Origin: Aeromonas schubertii
Lineage (GTDB): Bacteria; Pseudomonadota; Gammaproteobacteria; Enterobacterales; Aeromonadaceae
Direction of reading: 5' to 3'
Length of the DNA: 45,798 nt
Assembly: GCF_000820105.1 (NCBI RefSeq)
Contig: NZ_CDDB01000048.1
Span: 1-45,798 of the forward strand
Positions 10,179-20,184 of this stretch are shown here, one piece after another; within the stretch, counting starts at the first letter, position 1, and each line of letters opens with the position of its first letter. A program made the translations under genes and the position numbers. The notes below the pieces were generated by a model. It was not told the DNA's origin, did not search any database, and saw nothing but the letters and a program-made list of their open reading frames with translations.

Positions 10179-11498
10179 ATGATTGGCATTGAGTTACTGG
10201 TAGTGCTCGCCGCTATCTATCTGGGGGCCCGGATAGGCAGCATTGGGATCGGCTTCGCCGGTGGTCTGGGTGTCTTGGTCCTGACCTGGGGTCTGGGCAT
10301 GCAGATCCCGGGTGATCAACTGGTCGCGTTTATCCCCTGGGACGTGATCATGATCATCGCCTCGGTGATCTGCGCCATCGCCTGTATGCAACTGGCCGGC
10401 GGCATGGATTACCTGGTCTATCTGGCCGAGAAGGCCCTGCGCAAGAATCCCAAGTACATCACCTTCGCCGCTCCGGTCGTCACCTATCTGATGACCATGC
10501 TGGCCGGCACCGGTCACACCGCCTTCTCGACCCTGCCGGTGATCGCCGAGGTGGCCAAGGAGCAAGGTATTCGCCCCTCCCGCCCCCTCTCCATCGCGGT
10601 CATCGCCTCCCAGATCGCCATCACCGCCTCGCCAATCTCGGCAGCCGTGGTTGCCTTCTCCGGCATGCTGGAGCCGCTGGGCGTGGGTTACCTGACCCTG
10701 TTGGCCATCTGCATCCCCTCCACCTTCCTGGCCTGTATCCTGGGCGCCTTCGTCGCCAACATGCTGGGCAAGCCGCTGGATCAGGACGAAATCTATCTGG
10801 AGCGTAAGGCCAAGGGGCTGGTCAAGCTGCGTGGCGCCACCCAGCTGGATATCAAACCCTACGCCAAGATCTCGGTCGGTATCTTCCTGGTGGCCATCGC
10901 CGCCGTGATGATCTATGCCACCGCCATCTCCGGTAAGGTGGGTCTCATCACCAACCCGCCGATCCCCCGTGACGGTGCCATCATGGGTATCATGCTGGCT
11001 GCCGCCACCATCATGGTGCTGGTGTGCAAGCTGGACGCCAGCCAGATCACCAATATGCCGACCTTCAAGTCCGGTATGTCCGCCTGCATCTGCGTGCTGG
11101 GTGTGGCCTGGCTCGGCAACGTCTTCGTGAAGGGCAATATGGAAACCATCCAGCACTTCGCCGGTGACCTGCTGAACCAGTACTCCTGGCTGCTGGCCGT
11201 GGTGCTCTTCTTCGCCGCCATGCTGCTCTACTCGCAGGCTGCCACCACCAAGGCCCTGATGCCGGCTGCCCTGGCCCTGGGCGTCAGCCCGGTCGCGGCG
11301 ATCGCCTCCTTTGCCGCGGTGAGCGCCCTGTTCGTGCTGCCGACCTATCCGACCCTGCTGGCCGCGGTCGAGATGGATGACACCGGCTCGACCCGTATCG
11401 GCAAGGCGGTCTTCAACCACCCCTTCTTTATTCCGGGTGTGGCAACCATCGCCATTTCGGTAGCGCTGGGCTTCGTCTTCGGCGGCATGATGCTTTGA
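10179..11498 (+). CDS. dcuA: Anaerobic C4-dicarboxylate transporter DcuA
   Basis: DcuA is an inner-membrane exchanger of aspartate, fumarate, malate and succinate. The protein is 439 residues from ATG 10179, with GGAG at 10169-10172 giving correct spacing. An in-frame ATG at 10167 overlaps that ribosome site and is less likely. Many hydrophobic helices cover its length. It matches DcuA rather than DcuB in STLPVIAEVAKEQGIRP, AQIAITASPISAAVV-type sequence, and the C-terminal MDDTGSTRIGKAVFNHPFF. With aspA it allows aspartate uptake, deamination and fumarate or succinate exchange. A strong terminator follows. Confidence 0.96.
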   Translation: MIGIELLVVLAAIYLGARIGSIGIGFAGGLGVLVLTWGLGMQIPGDQLVAFIPWDVIMIIASVICAIACMQLAGGMDYLVYLAEKALRKNPKYITFAAPVVTYLMTMLAGTGHTAFSTLPVIAEVAKEQGIRPSRPLSIAVIASQIAITASPISAAVVAFSGMLEPLGVGYLTLLAICIPSTFLACILGAFVANMLGKPLDQDEIYLERKAKGLVKLRGATQLDIKPYAKISVGIFLVAIAAVMIYATAISGKVGLITNPPIPRDGAIMGIMLAAATIMVLVCKLDASQITNMPTFKSGMSACICVLGVAWLGNVFVKGNMETIQHFAGDLLNQYSWLLAVVLFFAAMLLYSQAATTKALMPAALALGVSPVAAIASFAAVSALFVLPTYPTLLAAVEMDDTGSTRIGKAVFNHPFFIPGVATIAISVALGFVFGGMML

Positions 11499-11527
11499 TG
11501 ACTATTTGACCTGCTACAGAATAAAAA

Positions 11528-11557
11528 TCGGCCCGCAACAATGCGGGCCATTTTTTT
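11528..11557 (+). terminator. Rho-independent terminator after dcuA
   Basis: Stem GGCCCGCA / TGCGGGCC (11530-11537 with 11542-11549) followed by an A and seven T residues, 31 bp after the dcuA stop. Confidence 0.92.
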
Positions 11558-11735
11558 GAGAGCCATATCACAAAATGCATTGAGATTCTCCCGTTAAGTT
11601 CCCGTTCAGCGTTATTAATCGCCGCTGCTTTAAGCTCCAGTCAAGGTTTGGCGGTATATCGTCCTCGTATCGGAAACACCGATCACCCGGACCGAGCACA
11701 GGTCTGTTGAGTGTTGATATCAGAGGATTCAAACA

Positions 11736-12821
11736 ATGAAATACACTGCACTGAAGATCGCCATCTCCAGCCTGCTGCTGGCCGGTACCGCCCAGGCTGC
11801 CACTGTCTACAACCAGGATGACACCAAGCTCGAGATTGGTGGTCGCGCCCAGGGCATGTACTACGGCACCGACGACAACGGATCCGAAGGTGATCAGAGC
11901 TACTTCCGTGTGAACATGCGCGGTGAGACCAAGATCGCTCCCGAGATGAAGGCCTTCGGCTTCGCCGAGTACAACCTGCCGACCTCCGGCTCCGACAACG
12001 ACGAGCTGCGTTACGCCTACGCAGGTATCAAGCACGATCGCTTCGGTGCCTTCAGCTACGGTCGTCAGGACGGTCTGTTCCGCATCGTTAACGACTACAC
12101 CGACGTGCTGCCCGAGTGGGGCGGTGATGGTCTGGGCAAGGGCACCGAAGTATTCGGCACCGGTCGTACCAACGGCCTGGCCCAGTACCTCTACACCTAC
12201 AACGGCCTGACCCTGGGTGCCCAGTTCACCGGTAACAACGATCCGCAGAACGCCGATCGCTCCGACTTCAAGGTTCTGGGTCAAAGCATCTGGAACAAGA
12301 AAGGCTCCAAAGAAGGCTTTGCCGTCGCCGCCTCCTATGACTTCGACATGGGTCTGGGCCTGTCTGCTGCCTACAACCAGGCAGGCAAGACCGACGAGCA
12401 GGCTCGTTACGCCGCCTTCGGTGGTGATTCCGACGCCAAGCTGACCGGTGTTGGTATCAAGTACGCCGCCAACAACCTCTACCTGGCCGCGACCTATGCC
12501 CACGGCGAGAACCACCTGTTCGTGAACGGCGGCTACGCCGAGAAACACGACGGTTACGAAGCCGTTGCCCAGTACACCATCGGCAAGTTCAAGCCCTCCC
12601 TGGCTTACCTGCGCACCGACGTGAAGGATGACGCTCACGGTATCGACGATACCTACACCGAGTACGTCTCCATCGGTGCCTGGTACAACTTCACCGAGAA
12701 CTTCAACGCCTACGTTGATTACAAGATCAACCTGCTGGATGACGGTGCCGTTTCCGGTACCAGCAAGCTGGGTCAGAACACCGACGACGTGGTCGCCGTG
12801 GCCCTGCAGTACAACTTCTAA
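11736..12821 (+). CDS. Outer-membrane general porin (OmpC/OmpF-type trimeric beta-barrel)
   Basis: This is a 361-residue secreted protein with a clear signal peptide (MKYTALKIAISSLLLAGTAQA, then ATV). The mature part has the alternating pattern of a 16-strand porin. Recognisable parts are the first strand (KLEIGGRAQGMYYG), the strand-loop FGAFSYGRQDGLF-type motif typical of Gram-negative porins with constriction-loop sequence after it, and a C-terminal strand ending ALQYNF, whose terminal Phe is the outer-membrane assembly signal. AGAGGA precedes the ATG at good spacing. The upstream 230 bp (11558-11735) has no gene and probably holds its promoter and small-RNA targets, which I could not identify. 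A terminator follows. I do not assign a gene symbol because Aeromonas has several paralogous porins. Confidence 0.93.
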   Translation: MKYTALKIAISSLLLAGTAQAATVYNQDDTKLEIGGRAQGMYYGTDDNGSEGDQSYFRVNMRGETKIAPEMKAFGFAEYNLPTSGSDNDELRYAYAGIKHDRFGAFSYGRQDGLFRIVNDYTDVLPEWGGDGLGKGTEVFGTGRTNGLAQYLYTYNGLTLGAQFTGNNDPQNADRSDFKVLGQSIWNKKGSKEGFAVAASYDFDMGLGLSAAYNQAGKTDEQARYAAFGGDSDAKLTGVGIKYAANNLYLAATYAHGENHLFVNGGYAEKHDGYEAVAQYTIGKFKPSLAYLRTDVKDDAHGIDDTYTEYVSIGAWYNFTENFNAYVDYKINLLDDGAVSGTSKLGQNTDDVVAVALQYNF

Positions 12822-12868
12822 GTTGTATCCGCTGCGAAAGCAGCACCATGCCTACTGTTTTCTTTTTT

Positions 12869-12895
12869 GCCGGTCCCTCGTGGACCGGCTTTTTA
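12869..12895 (+). terminator. Rho-independent terminator after the porin gene
   Basis: Stem GCCGGTCC / GGACCGGC (12869-12876 with 12882-12889) with a five-base loop and a run of T. It lies between the convergent porin gene and mdtH. Confidence 0.9.
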
Positions 12896-12900
12896 TTGCC

Positions 12901-14097
12901 TCAGGCCAGCGCCCTGGTGCGCAGCTCGGGACGACGGGCAAAACAGCGCGCCAGCAACAACAGGGTAATGGCACCGATGGAGCCGAGGACCAACCAGGGC
13001 AAGGCAGGTTCGCCCAGCGCCATGGCGTGATCATAGAGGGCCCCGCCCCCCACATAACCACTCATCCCCCCCAGCGCCAGTCCAAGACGGCTGAACCCCA
13101 TATAGCTGCCCCGGGCGGCCGGATTGGCCAGCCGGGTCATCAGCGTCTCCCGCGCCGGTTCGGCGATGATGATGCCCAGATAGAAGCAGCCGAGGAGCAG
13201 GAAGACGCCGGCCAGGGTATCGACGAAGGCCACCAGCCCGATGCCCGCCGTCATCAGCAGCACACCGGCCATCAACCGGGTCTCCAGCCGGTAACGCCGC
13301 TCGCCGAGGCGCGCCAGGGGGTAAAGCAACAGCAGGGAGAGGGCGCTCTCCAGGCTGTACATCCAACCGACGGCGGCCGTGGTACCCGCCAGCTGCTTCA
13401 CCAGAATGGGGAAGATCAGCATCATCTGCACCCACATCATGTAGTAGCCACTGAGTACCAGCACCAGGCGACAGAAGGCGCGATCCGCCAGCACCTGGCC
13501 GAGCCCCGCCCGGATCGGCGTCGGCTTGACCGATAGGCGGTAGGCGGGCAGCAGGAGGGCATTGCACAGGGCCGCCAGCAGGAAGAGACCCCCTCCCAGC
13601 AGGCAGACATAGGTAAAGTCGAAACGCAGCAACCAGCTGCCAAGCAGGGCTCCCAACACGGCGCCGGCGCTCTCGAGCATCATCAGCAGTGAGATGAAAC
13701 GCCCGCGCTGGCGCGGCCGGGTGAACTTGATCACCAGGGCGGCGCGCGGCGGGTCGAACAGACACCCGCCCAATCCGGAGAGAAAGCAGGAGCAGATCAG
13801 CATGGTCCCGCTCTCGGCCCAGGCCAGGGAGAAGAAACCGGCGGCCCGCAGCAACATGCCGCCCACGATGAGGGGACGGGCCCCGAAGCGATCGGCCAGG
13901 GAGCCCCCGAAGATGCCGAGCCCCTGCTGGGTCAGCTGACGCAGTCCCAAGGCCAGCCCCACCAGACCGGCAGCCCATCCCAGCTGATCCACGAAACGCA
14001 GGCTGATCATGGGCATGACCACAAAAAAGCCCAGGATCACCAGCGTGGTATCGAGCGCCAGAAACCAGCGCCCCCAATATCTTGCCCTGTCGACCAT
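12901..14097 (-). CDS. mdtH: MFS multidrug efflux transporter MdtH
   Basis: MdtH is a 12-helix major-facilitator drug/proton antiporter of the inner membrane; E. coli MdtH gives modest fluoroquinolone resistance when overproduced. The protein is 398 residues (E. coli 402) and collinear. It shares [19 protein letters not shown], the motif A-like [12 protein letters not shown], the motif FDPPRAALV, and [14 protein letters not shown] in the second half. GAGAGGG precedes the ATG. The gene is divergent from the LysR regulator, and a palindrome lies between them. In E. coli mdtH lies next to rimJ; here a 5-kb block separates the two. Confidence 0.93.
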   Translation of the reverse strand: MVDRARYWGRWFLALDTTLVILGFFVVMPMISLRFVDQLGWAAGLVGLALGLRQLTQQGLGIFGGSLADRFGARPLIVGGMLLRAAGFFSLAWAESGTMLICSCFLSGLGGCLFDPPRAALVIKFTRPRQRGRFISLLMMLESAGAVLGALLGSWLLRFDFTYVCLLGGGLFLLAALCNALLLPAYRLSVKPTPIRAGLGQVLADRAFCRLVLVLSGYYMMWVQMMLIFPILVKQLAGTTAAVGWMYSLESALSLLLLYPLARLGERRYRLETRLMAGVLLMTAGIGLVAFVDTLAGVFLLLGCFYLGIIIAEPARETLMTRLANPAARGSYMGFSRLGLALGGMSGYVGGGALYDHAMALGEPALPWLVLGSIGAITLLLLARCFARRPELRTRALA

Positions 14098-14107
14098 GAC
14101 ACCCTCT

Positions 14108-14132
14108 CACTCAATGACAACGTCATTGTGTG
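14108..14132. promoter_or_regulatory. Candidate operator between mdtH and the LysR gene
   Basis: Inverted repeat CACTCAATGAC / GTCATTGTGTG (14108-14118 with 14122-14132), perfect over the inner seven bases and with one mismatch over eleven. It lies 11 bp upstream of the mdtH start and about 60 bp upstream of the LysR start. Position and symmetry fit a regulator-binding site in a divergent promoter; the LysR product is the obvious candidate, but this is inferred. Confidence 0.5.
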
Positions 14133-14189
14133 ACGGCATCAGATATAGTGGTAGACGACAACTGGCTATATTTCATATCAGGATTTTTT

Positions 14190-15110
14190 ATGTCACTGGA
14201 TTTGGACGATCTGCAGTTATTGCTGGATGTGGCGGAGCTCGGCAGCTTCAGTCAGGCCGCCGCCATTCGCGGCTGGTCACAGCCTCTGGTCAGTCAACGC
14301 ATCGCCCTGCTGGAGCAGACCCTGGGTGGATCCCTGTTCCAGCGCCACCGGCGTGGCGTCACTCCGACTCCGGCCTGCGAACAGTTTTTGCCTGCCGCCC
14401 GGGACGCCCTCGCCACCCTGGCAGAGGGCCGTCTGGCCATGCAGGGGGCACCGGCCCTGCCCAGGATCCGGCTTGCCTGCCTCCCTTCTCTCACCTCTGT
14501 CGTCTTCAGCCCCTTGCTGATGGCACTGGTGGACGGGGAGTTCGAGATCCGCTGCAACACGGATCACTCCGGCGTCATCATGCAGGAGCTGCTGACCGGA
14601 GAGTGTGATATCGGCTTCGTACTCAAGTGTCCGACCGTCGCCGGCCTGCAGATGGAGCTGCTCTGCCGCTCCCCCATCATTGCCATTGCATCGCCATTGC
14701 ACCCCCTGGCCGGCCAACAGGGGCTCACCCTGCATGACATCGCCAACGAGCGTATCGCCCCCCAGCAGTGGGGGCCGGGTTGTGATGTTTTCATTCAGCA
14801 ACTGCGTCGTCTGCGGCAACCCAGCAAGTCACTGCACGCCATCCAGCCGGCCGGAGCGGCCCGGGAGCTGGCCCTTGAGCACGGCTTCATTACCCTGATG
14901 CCGGCCCTGGCGGTGGCGCGAGATCTGGAGTTGGGCCGGCTGATCCGGCTGGATGTGGAGGATCTGCCCCAGGATCACTGGGAAGTGATGATGGCCTGGC
15001 GAAGTGGAAAGCGCCCCAACGCGGCCAAGGAGACGGTCTTGAATGCGGCCAGAGCGCTGGCTATTCGATGGGGAGGATCAGAACAGGGCGCGGTATCCCC
15101 CGCGCCCTGA
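14190..15110 (+). CDS. LysR-family transcriptional regulator
   Basis: The protein is 306 residues from ATG 14190 (MSLDLDDLQLLLDVAE), preceded by AGGA. An open upstream extension of 20 codons does not look like a LysR N-terminus. Residues 1-60 form the winged helix-turn-helix (GSFSQAAAIRGWSQPLVSQRIALLE), followed by the effector-binding domain from about residue 90. Its position opposite mdtH suggests it may regulate mdtH or itself, and the secreted protease genes immediately downstream on the other strand are also possible targets. No effector can be named from sequence. Confidence 0.92.
   Translation: MSLDLDDLQLLLDVAELGSFSQAAAIRGWSQPLVSQRIALLEQTLGGSLFQRHRRGVTPTPACEQFLPAARDALATLAEGRLAMQGAPALPRIRLACLPSLTSVVFSPLLMALVDGEFEIRCNTDHSGVIMQELLTGECDIGFVLKCPTVAGLQMELLCRSPIIAIASPLHPLAGQQGLTLHDIANERIAPQQWGPGCDVFIQQLRRLRQPSKSLHAIQPAGAARELALEHGFITLMPALAVARDLELGRLIRLDVEDLPQDHWEVMMAWRSGKRPNAAKETVLNAARALAIRWGGSEQGAVSPAP
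15084..15109 (-). terminator. GC-rich hairpin between convergent LysR and protease genes
   Basis: Perfect stem CAGGGCGCGG / CCGCGCCCTG (15084-15093 with 15100-15109) with a six-base loop, overlapping the last codons of the LysR gene. Without a T run it may act as a weak or Rho-assisted terminator for either gene. Confidence 0.4.
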
Positions 15111-15129
15111 CCGGGCATTGGCAGACCCG

Positions 15130-16857
15130 CTAACGGGCGTCCAGGGTCACGCCGTCGTAGGCGAGGAAGGCGTGGATGCCGATATACAGGGTCTCCCCCG
15201 GCGTCACGTCGAGCAGGCAGCGCTCCGTGTTGCCGCTCTGATAGGGGCGACACTCGTACTCTGTGGTGGTCGGCTCGGCTCCGCGCCGCACGTAGAGATC
15301 CGCGTCACCCGCCCCGCCCGACAGGCTGATCTGGACCTTGCCCACCCCGGCCGGTGCCAGATAGCGGTACTGGCGCCACTCGCCGCGCTGCGCCGACAGC
15401 CCTGTGTAGGGGAAGCCCTGGCCGTCCACAACCCGGACCTCCTGCTCGACCCTGGCGCTCAGCCCATCGTCGTCCGTCACCGTCAGGCCGACCCGGTACA
15501 GACCGGCGGCCGCGAAGGCGTGATCGAGCCGGACCCCGCGCCCCTGCTGACCGTCCCCGAAGTCCCAGTCATAGGCCACCAGGCGGCCGTCCGGATCCCG
15601 TGACGCCGCGCCGTCGAGCCGGCAAGTAAGCCCCTGGCAATCGACCGTGAAGGCGGCCTGGGGCGGCTCGCCCGCCGGCGCATCGTCGCCGCTCGGGATC
15701 TGGTCGTCGAAGTAACCGGCGACCTGGGGCCAGATCTTGTCGATGCGCACCCCCTGGTTCTCGCAGCCGCCGAAGTGGTGCAGGGCCAGGACCCGGTTGC
15801 TAGCGGCGGCCAACACGGGCGAGCCGGACGAGCCGCCGATCGTGTCGCAGTAGTAGCCCGTGTCCGAATCGGTCGCGCGGCCGTTGGTGACCGCCACATC
15901 GATCTGGCACAGGCCACCGCTGTTTTGATCGCTCTCTATGGCCAGCTCCTTGGGATTGCCGGCTCCGTGCTGGGGTATATAGATGAGTTCGCCCAGGCTG
16001 GGGGGACGCACCTCCAGCCCCAGGTGGCCGAACCCGGCTATCTGGGCGAAGTCGTTGACGGTGAACAGGCTGTAGTCCAGGGCGTAATCCGTCTTCAGCA
16101 GCTCGGCCCCGGTCACCTTGACGGTTCCGGCGTACTCGCTGCCGTTGCAGCTGGTCTTGTGGTAGTTGAACCAGACCTCGGTCGAACGCACCTCGGTGTC
16201 GCTCGCCAGGCAGTGGTTATTGGTGAACAGGCGGTTCGTCGCGCCGACCCGCCAGCCGGTGCACAGGCTGCGTCCGCCGATCAGCAGGCGCACCACGGGC
16301 CGCGCCCGGTCGACCTCAGTAGGATGGCTCCCCTGCCAGCAGGCCACGTCGCGCCGCTCATTGATGCCGCAGGTCGACTCGGGATCCACCGCGGCCGCCA
16401 GGCGCGCGGGATCCCCGGCCATGTAGCCGTCGATCTCGACCCCGTGCTCGGCCCCCCACAGACTGCCGGCCGGCAGTACCAACCGCACCCGGGCCGCCTC
16501 CCCCGAGATGGAGATGGCCGAGAAGCGCGTCACCCCGTCGTCGCCGTCGTCCAGGGTGCGGCGGGACGCCGCCGTCCCGTCGTAGCGATAGGCCTCGCGG
16601 CCGTCCGGGGAGACCACTTCCACGTAGGCACCGGCCGGCAAGGCCAGGCGCGCGAAATGCACCTTGATGAAGGCCGCGCCCGGGCGGCGGATCGCCAGCT
16701 CGCGGCTCCCCTGGGCCAAGCCGGGGGACGGTGCCAGGCTCAGGGCCTGGTCGACCCGGATCCCTATGCGGGGAGGGGTCTGGTCGGCGGCCCGGCTGGG
16801 GGCGGCGAAGAACAGGGTGGTGACAATACCAAGTGCGATCAAGAACTTGCTCTTCAT
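15130..16857 (-). CDS. Secreted trypsin-like serine protease with PKD and PPC domains
   Basis: The protein is 575 residues with a signal peptide (cleavage probably after SRA, about residue 23). An N-terminal pro-region of about 150 residues precedes a chymotrypsin-fold protease domain resembling lysyl endopeptidases. The triad is visible: H215 in TNNHC, D261 in DYALDYSLF and S344 in GGSSGSP. Cysteine pairs are abundant. A PKD domain (about 400-478, with YDWDFGDGQ) and a C-terminal prepeptidase (PPC) domain (about 485-575, with GDADLYVR) follow. GAGAGGA precedes the ATG. The PPC domain closely resembles that of the neighbouring elastase. GC content looks higher than in neighbouring genes. Substrate specificity is uncertain; a lysine-type specificity is only suggested by the resemblance. 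Confidence 0.88.
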   Translation of the reverse strand: MKSKFLIALGIVTTLFFAAPSRAADQTPPRIGIRVDQALSLAPSPGLAQGSRELAIRRPGAAFIKVHFARLALPAGAYVEVVSPDGREAYRYDGTAASRRTLDDGDDGVTRFSAISISGEAARVRLVLPAGSLWGAEHGVEIDGYMAGDPARLAAAVDPESTCGINERRDVACWQGSHPTEVDRARPVVRLLIGGRSLCTGWRVGATNRLFTNNHCLASDTEVRSTEVWFNYHKTSCNGSEYAGTVKVTGAELLKTDYALDYSLFTVNDFAQIAGFGHLGLEVRPPSLGELIYIPQHGAGNPKELAIESDQNSGGLCQIDVAVTNGRATDSDTGYYCDTIGGSSGSPVLAAASNRVLALHHFGGCENQGVRIDKIWPQVAGYFDDQIPSGDDAPAGEPPQAAFTVDCQGLTCRLDGAASRDPDGRLVAYDWDFGDGQQGRGVRLDHAFAAAGLYRVGLTVTDDDGLSARVEQEVRVVDGQGFPYTGLSAQRGEWRQYRYLAPAGVGKVQISLSGGAGDADLYVRRGAEPTTTEYECRPYQSGNTERCLLDVTPGETLYIGIHAFLAYDGVTLDAR

Positions 16858-16894
16858 GGGCTGTCCTCTCTTGCCTGGAGTGGCCGGCAGGTCA

Positions 16895-16924
16895 AAAAGA
16901 AAGCGCCGGCTCTAGGCCGGCGCT
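16895..16924 (-). terminator. Rho-independent terminator after the elastase gene
   Basis: On the minus strand the stem AGCGCCGGC / GCCGGCGCT (16916-16924 with 16902-16910 in minus orientation) is followed by TTCTTTTTGAC. It separates the elastase transcript from the downstream serine protease gene, so the two are probably transcribed independently. Confidence 0.88.
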
Positions 16925-16930
16925 CGTAGG

Positions 16931-19018
<2,088 letters not shown>

Positions 19019-19573
19019 ATGTTCACCTGGACACTGGATGAGGAGCTCTCCCTGCTCTTTCTGCAACCTGGTATGGCCACGGAGCTGTTTGCCCTGTGCC
19101 ACGACAACCGGGACTATCTCAGTCAATGGCTCCCGTGGCCGCCGTTTATACAGAAGCCGGAGGATACGTCGCTCTTTATCCGCCGCGCCATCGAGGGCTT
19201 CGCCCGTGGCGAGACCATGAGCTGCGCCATCGAGTATCAGGGCGAGTTGGTCGGCATCGTTGCCTATAACCGCCTCGATCATCAGCTGGGGGTGGCGACC
19301 ATCGGCTACTGGCTGGCCGAGCGCTGGCAGGGCAACGGCATCATCACCCGGGCCTGTCAGGCGCTGATCCACCACGCCTTCGACGAGCTGGGGATGGAGA
19401 AGGTCGAGATCCGGGCCGCCGTCGACAACACCGCCAGCCGGGCCGTGTGCGAGCGCCTCGGCTTCACCCTGGAGGGCGTCTTGCGTCGGGCCGAGAAGTT
19501 GCCCCACGGCATCGTCGATCACGCCTGCTACGGGCTGCTGCGCAGCGAATGGCGCCACGAGCGGGGGGCATGA
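19019..19573 (+). CDS. GNAT acetyltransferase, RimL/YdaF-like
   Basis: The protein is 184 residues. The GNAT fold is visible: the acetyl-CoA binding segment IGYWLAERWQGNGIITRA (motif A, Q/R-x-x-G-x-G/A type) near residues 99-116, and the C-terminal NTASRAVCERLGFTLEGVLR motif typical of ribosomal-protein N-acetyltransferases of the RimJ/RimL group. The start is fixed by AAGGAGGGAAGG immediately upstream. The next gene, rimJ, overlaps it by four bases, so the two are co-translated. The substrate is not known; an N-terminal alpha-amino group of a protein is the family expectation. Confidence 0.9.
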   Translation: MFTWTLDEELSLLFLQPGMATELFALCHDNRDYLSQWLPWPPFIQKPEDTSLFIRRAIEGFARGETMSCAIEYQGELVGIVAYNRLDHQLGVATIGYWLAERWQGNGIITRACQALIHHAFDELGMEKVEIRAAVDNTASRAVCERLGFTLEGVLRRAEKLPHGIVDHACYGLLRSEWRHERGA

Positions 19574-20127
19574 TGAACAGCATGCCCCACCTGACCACGG
19601 CACGTGCCCACCTCACCCTGCTGACGCCGGATCACGCGGATCTCATCCTCGACTACTACCGGCGCAACCGGGATCACCTCGAGCCCTGGGAGCCCAAGCG
19701 ACCGGACGGCTTCTATACCCTCCCCTACTGGAGCAACCGCCTGCGCGACAGCTATCAACAGTGCTTCAACGGCCAGAGCGTCAATCTGGTCGCCCTGGAC
19801 CAGCAGGGGCGGATGATAGCCAGCTGCAACTTCACCAACATCATCCACGGCGCCTTCGAGGCATGCCATCTCGGCTACTCCCTCGATAGCAGCCGGCAGG
19901 GAGAGGGGCTGATGCAGGAGATACTGAGTGAAGCCCTCTCCTACATGTTCCATCGCCATGGCCTGAACCGGGTCATGGCCTGCTATATCCCGCGCAACGA
20001 GCGCAGCGGTCGACTGCTGGAGCGACTCGGCTTCGAGCGCGAGGGGCTGGCCCGGGACTATCTGATGATCAACGGCCACTGGGAGGACCATGTGCTCACC
20101 TCATTACGCCGGGCCAACTGGGGCTGA
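19570..20127 (+). CDS. rimJ: Ribosomal protein S5 alanine N-acetyltransferase RimJ
   Basis: RimJ acetylates the N-terminal alanine of ribosomal protein S5. The protein is 185 residues (E. coli RimJ 194). Shared stretches include DYYRRNRDHLEPWEP, CNFTNIIHGAFEACHLGYS, the CoA loop SRQGEGLMQE and the tail GHWEDHVLTSL. It begins at ATG 19570 within an ATGA overlap with the preceding GNAT gene; ATG 19573 is equally possible. Two acetyltransferases of the same superfamily in tandem suggest an old duplication. A strong terminator follows. Confidence 0.93.
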   Translation: MMNSMPHLTTARAHLTLLTPDHADLILDYYRRNRDHLEPWEPKRPDGFYTLPYWSNRLRDSYQQCFNGQSVNLVALDQQGRMIASCNFTNIIHGAFEACHLGYSLDSSRQGEGLMQEILSEALSYMFHRHGLNRVMACYIPRNERSGRLLERLGFEREGLARDYLMINGHWEDHVLTSLRRANWG

Positions 20128-20140
20128 CGCGAGTCGATAA

Positions 20141-20170
20141 AAAAACCGAAGCAGATGCTTCGGTTTTTTC
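20141..20170 (+). terminator. Bidirectional terminator between rimJ and putA
   Basis: Stem CCGAAGC / GCTTCGG (20146-20152 with 20157-20163) flanked by an A run before and a T run after. It serves both rimJ and the convergent putA. Confidence 0.92.
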
Positions 20171-20184
20171 ATTACGGAGCCCCG

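Noticed and set aside
13031-14110. Second minus-strand frame overlapping mdtH
   Set aside because: Out of frame with the clear MFS gene and Gly/Arg-rich; a shadow frame.
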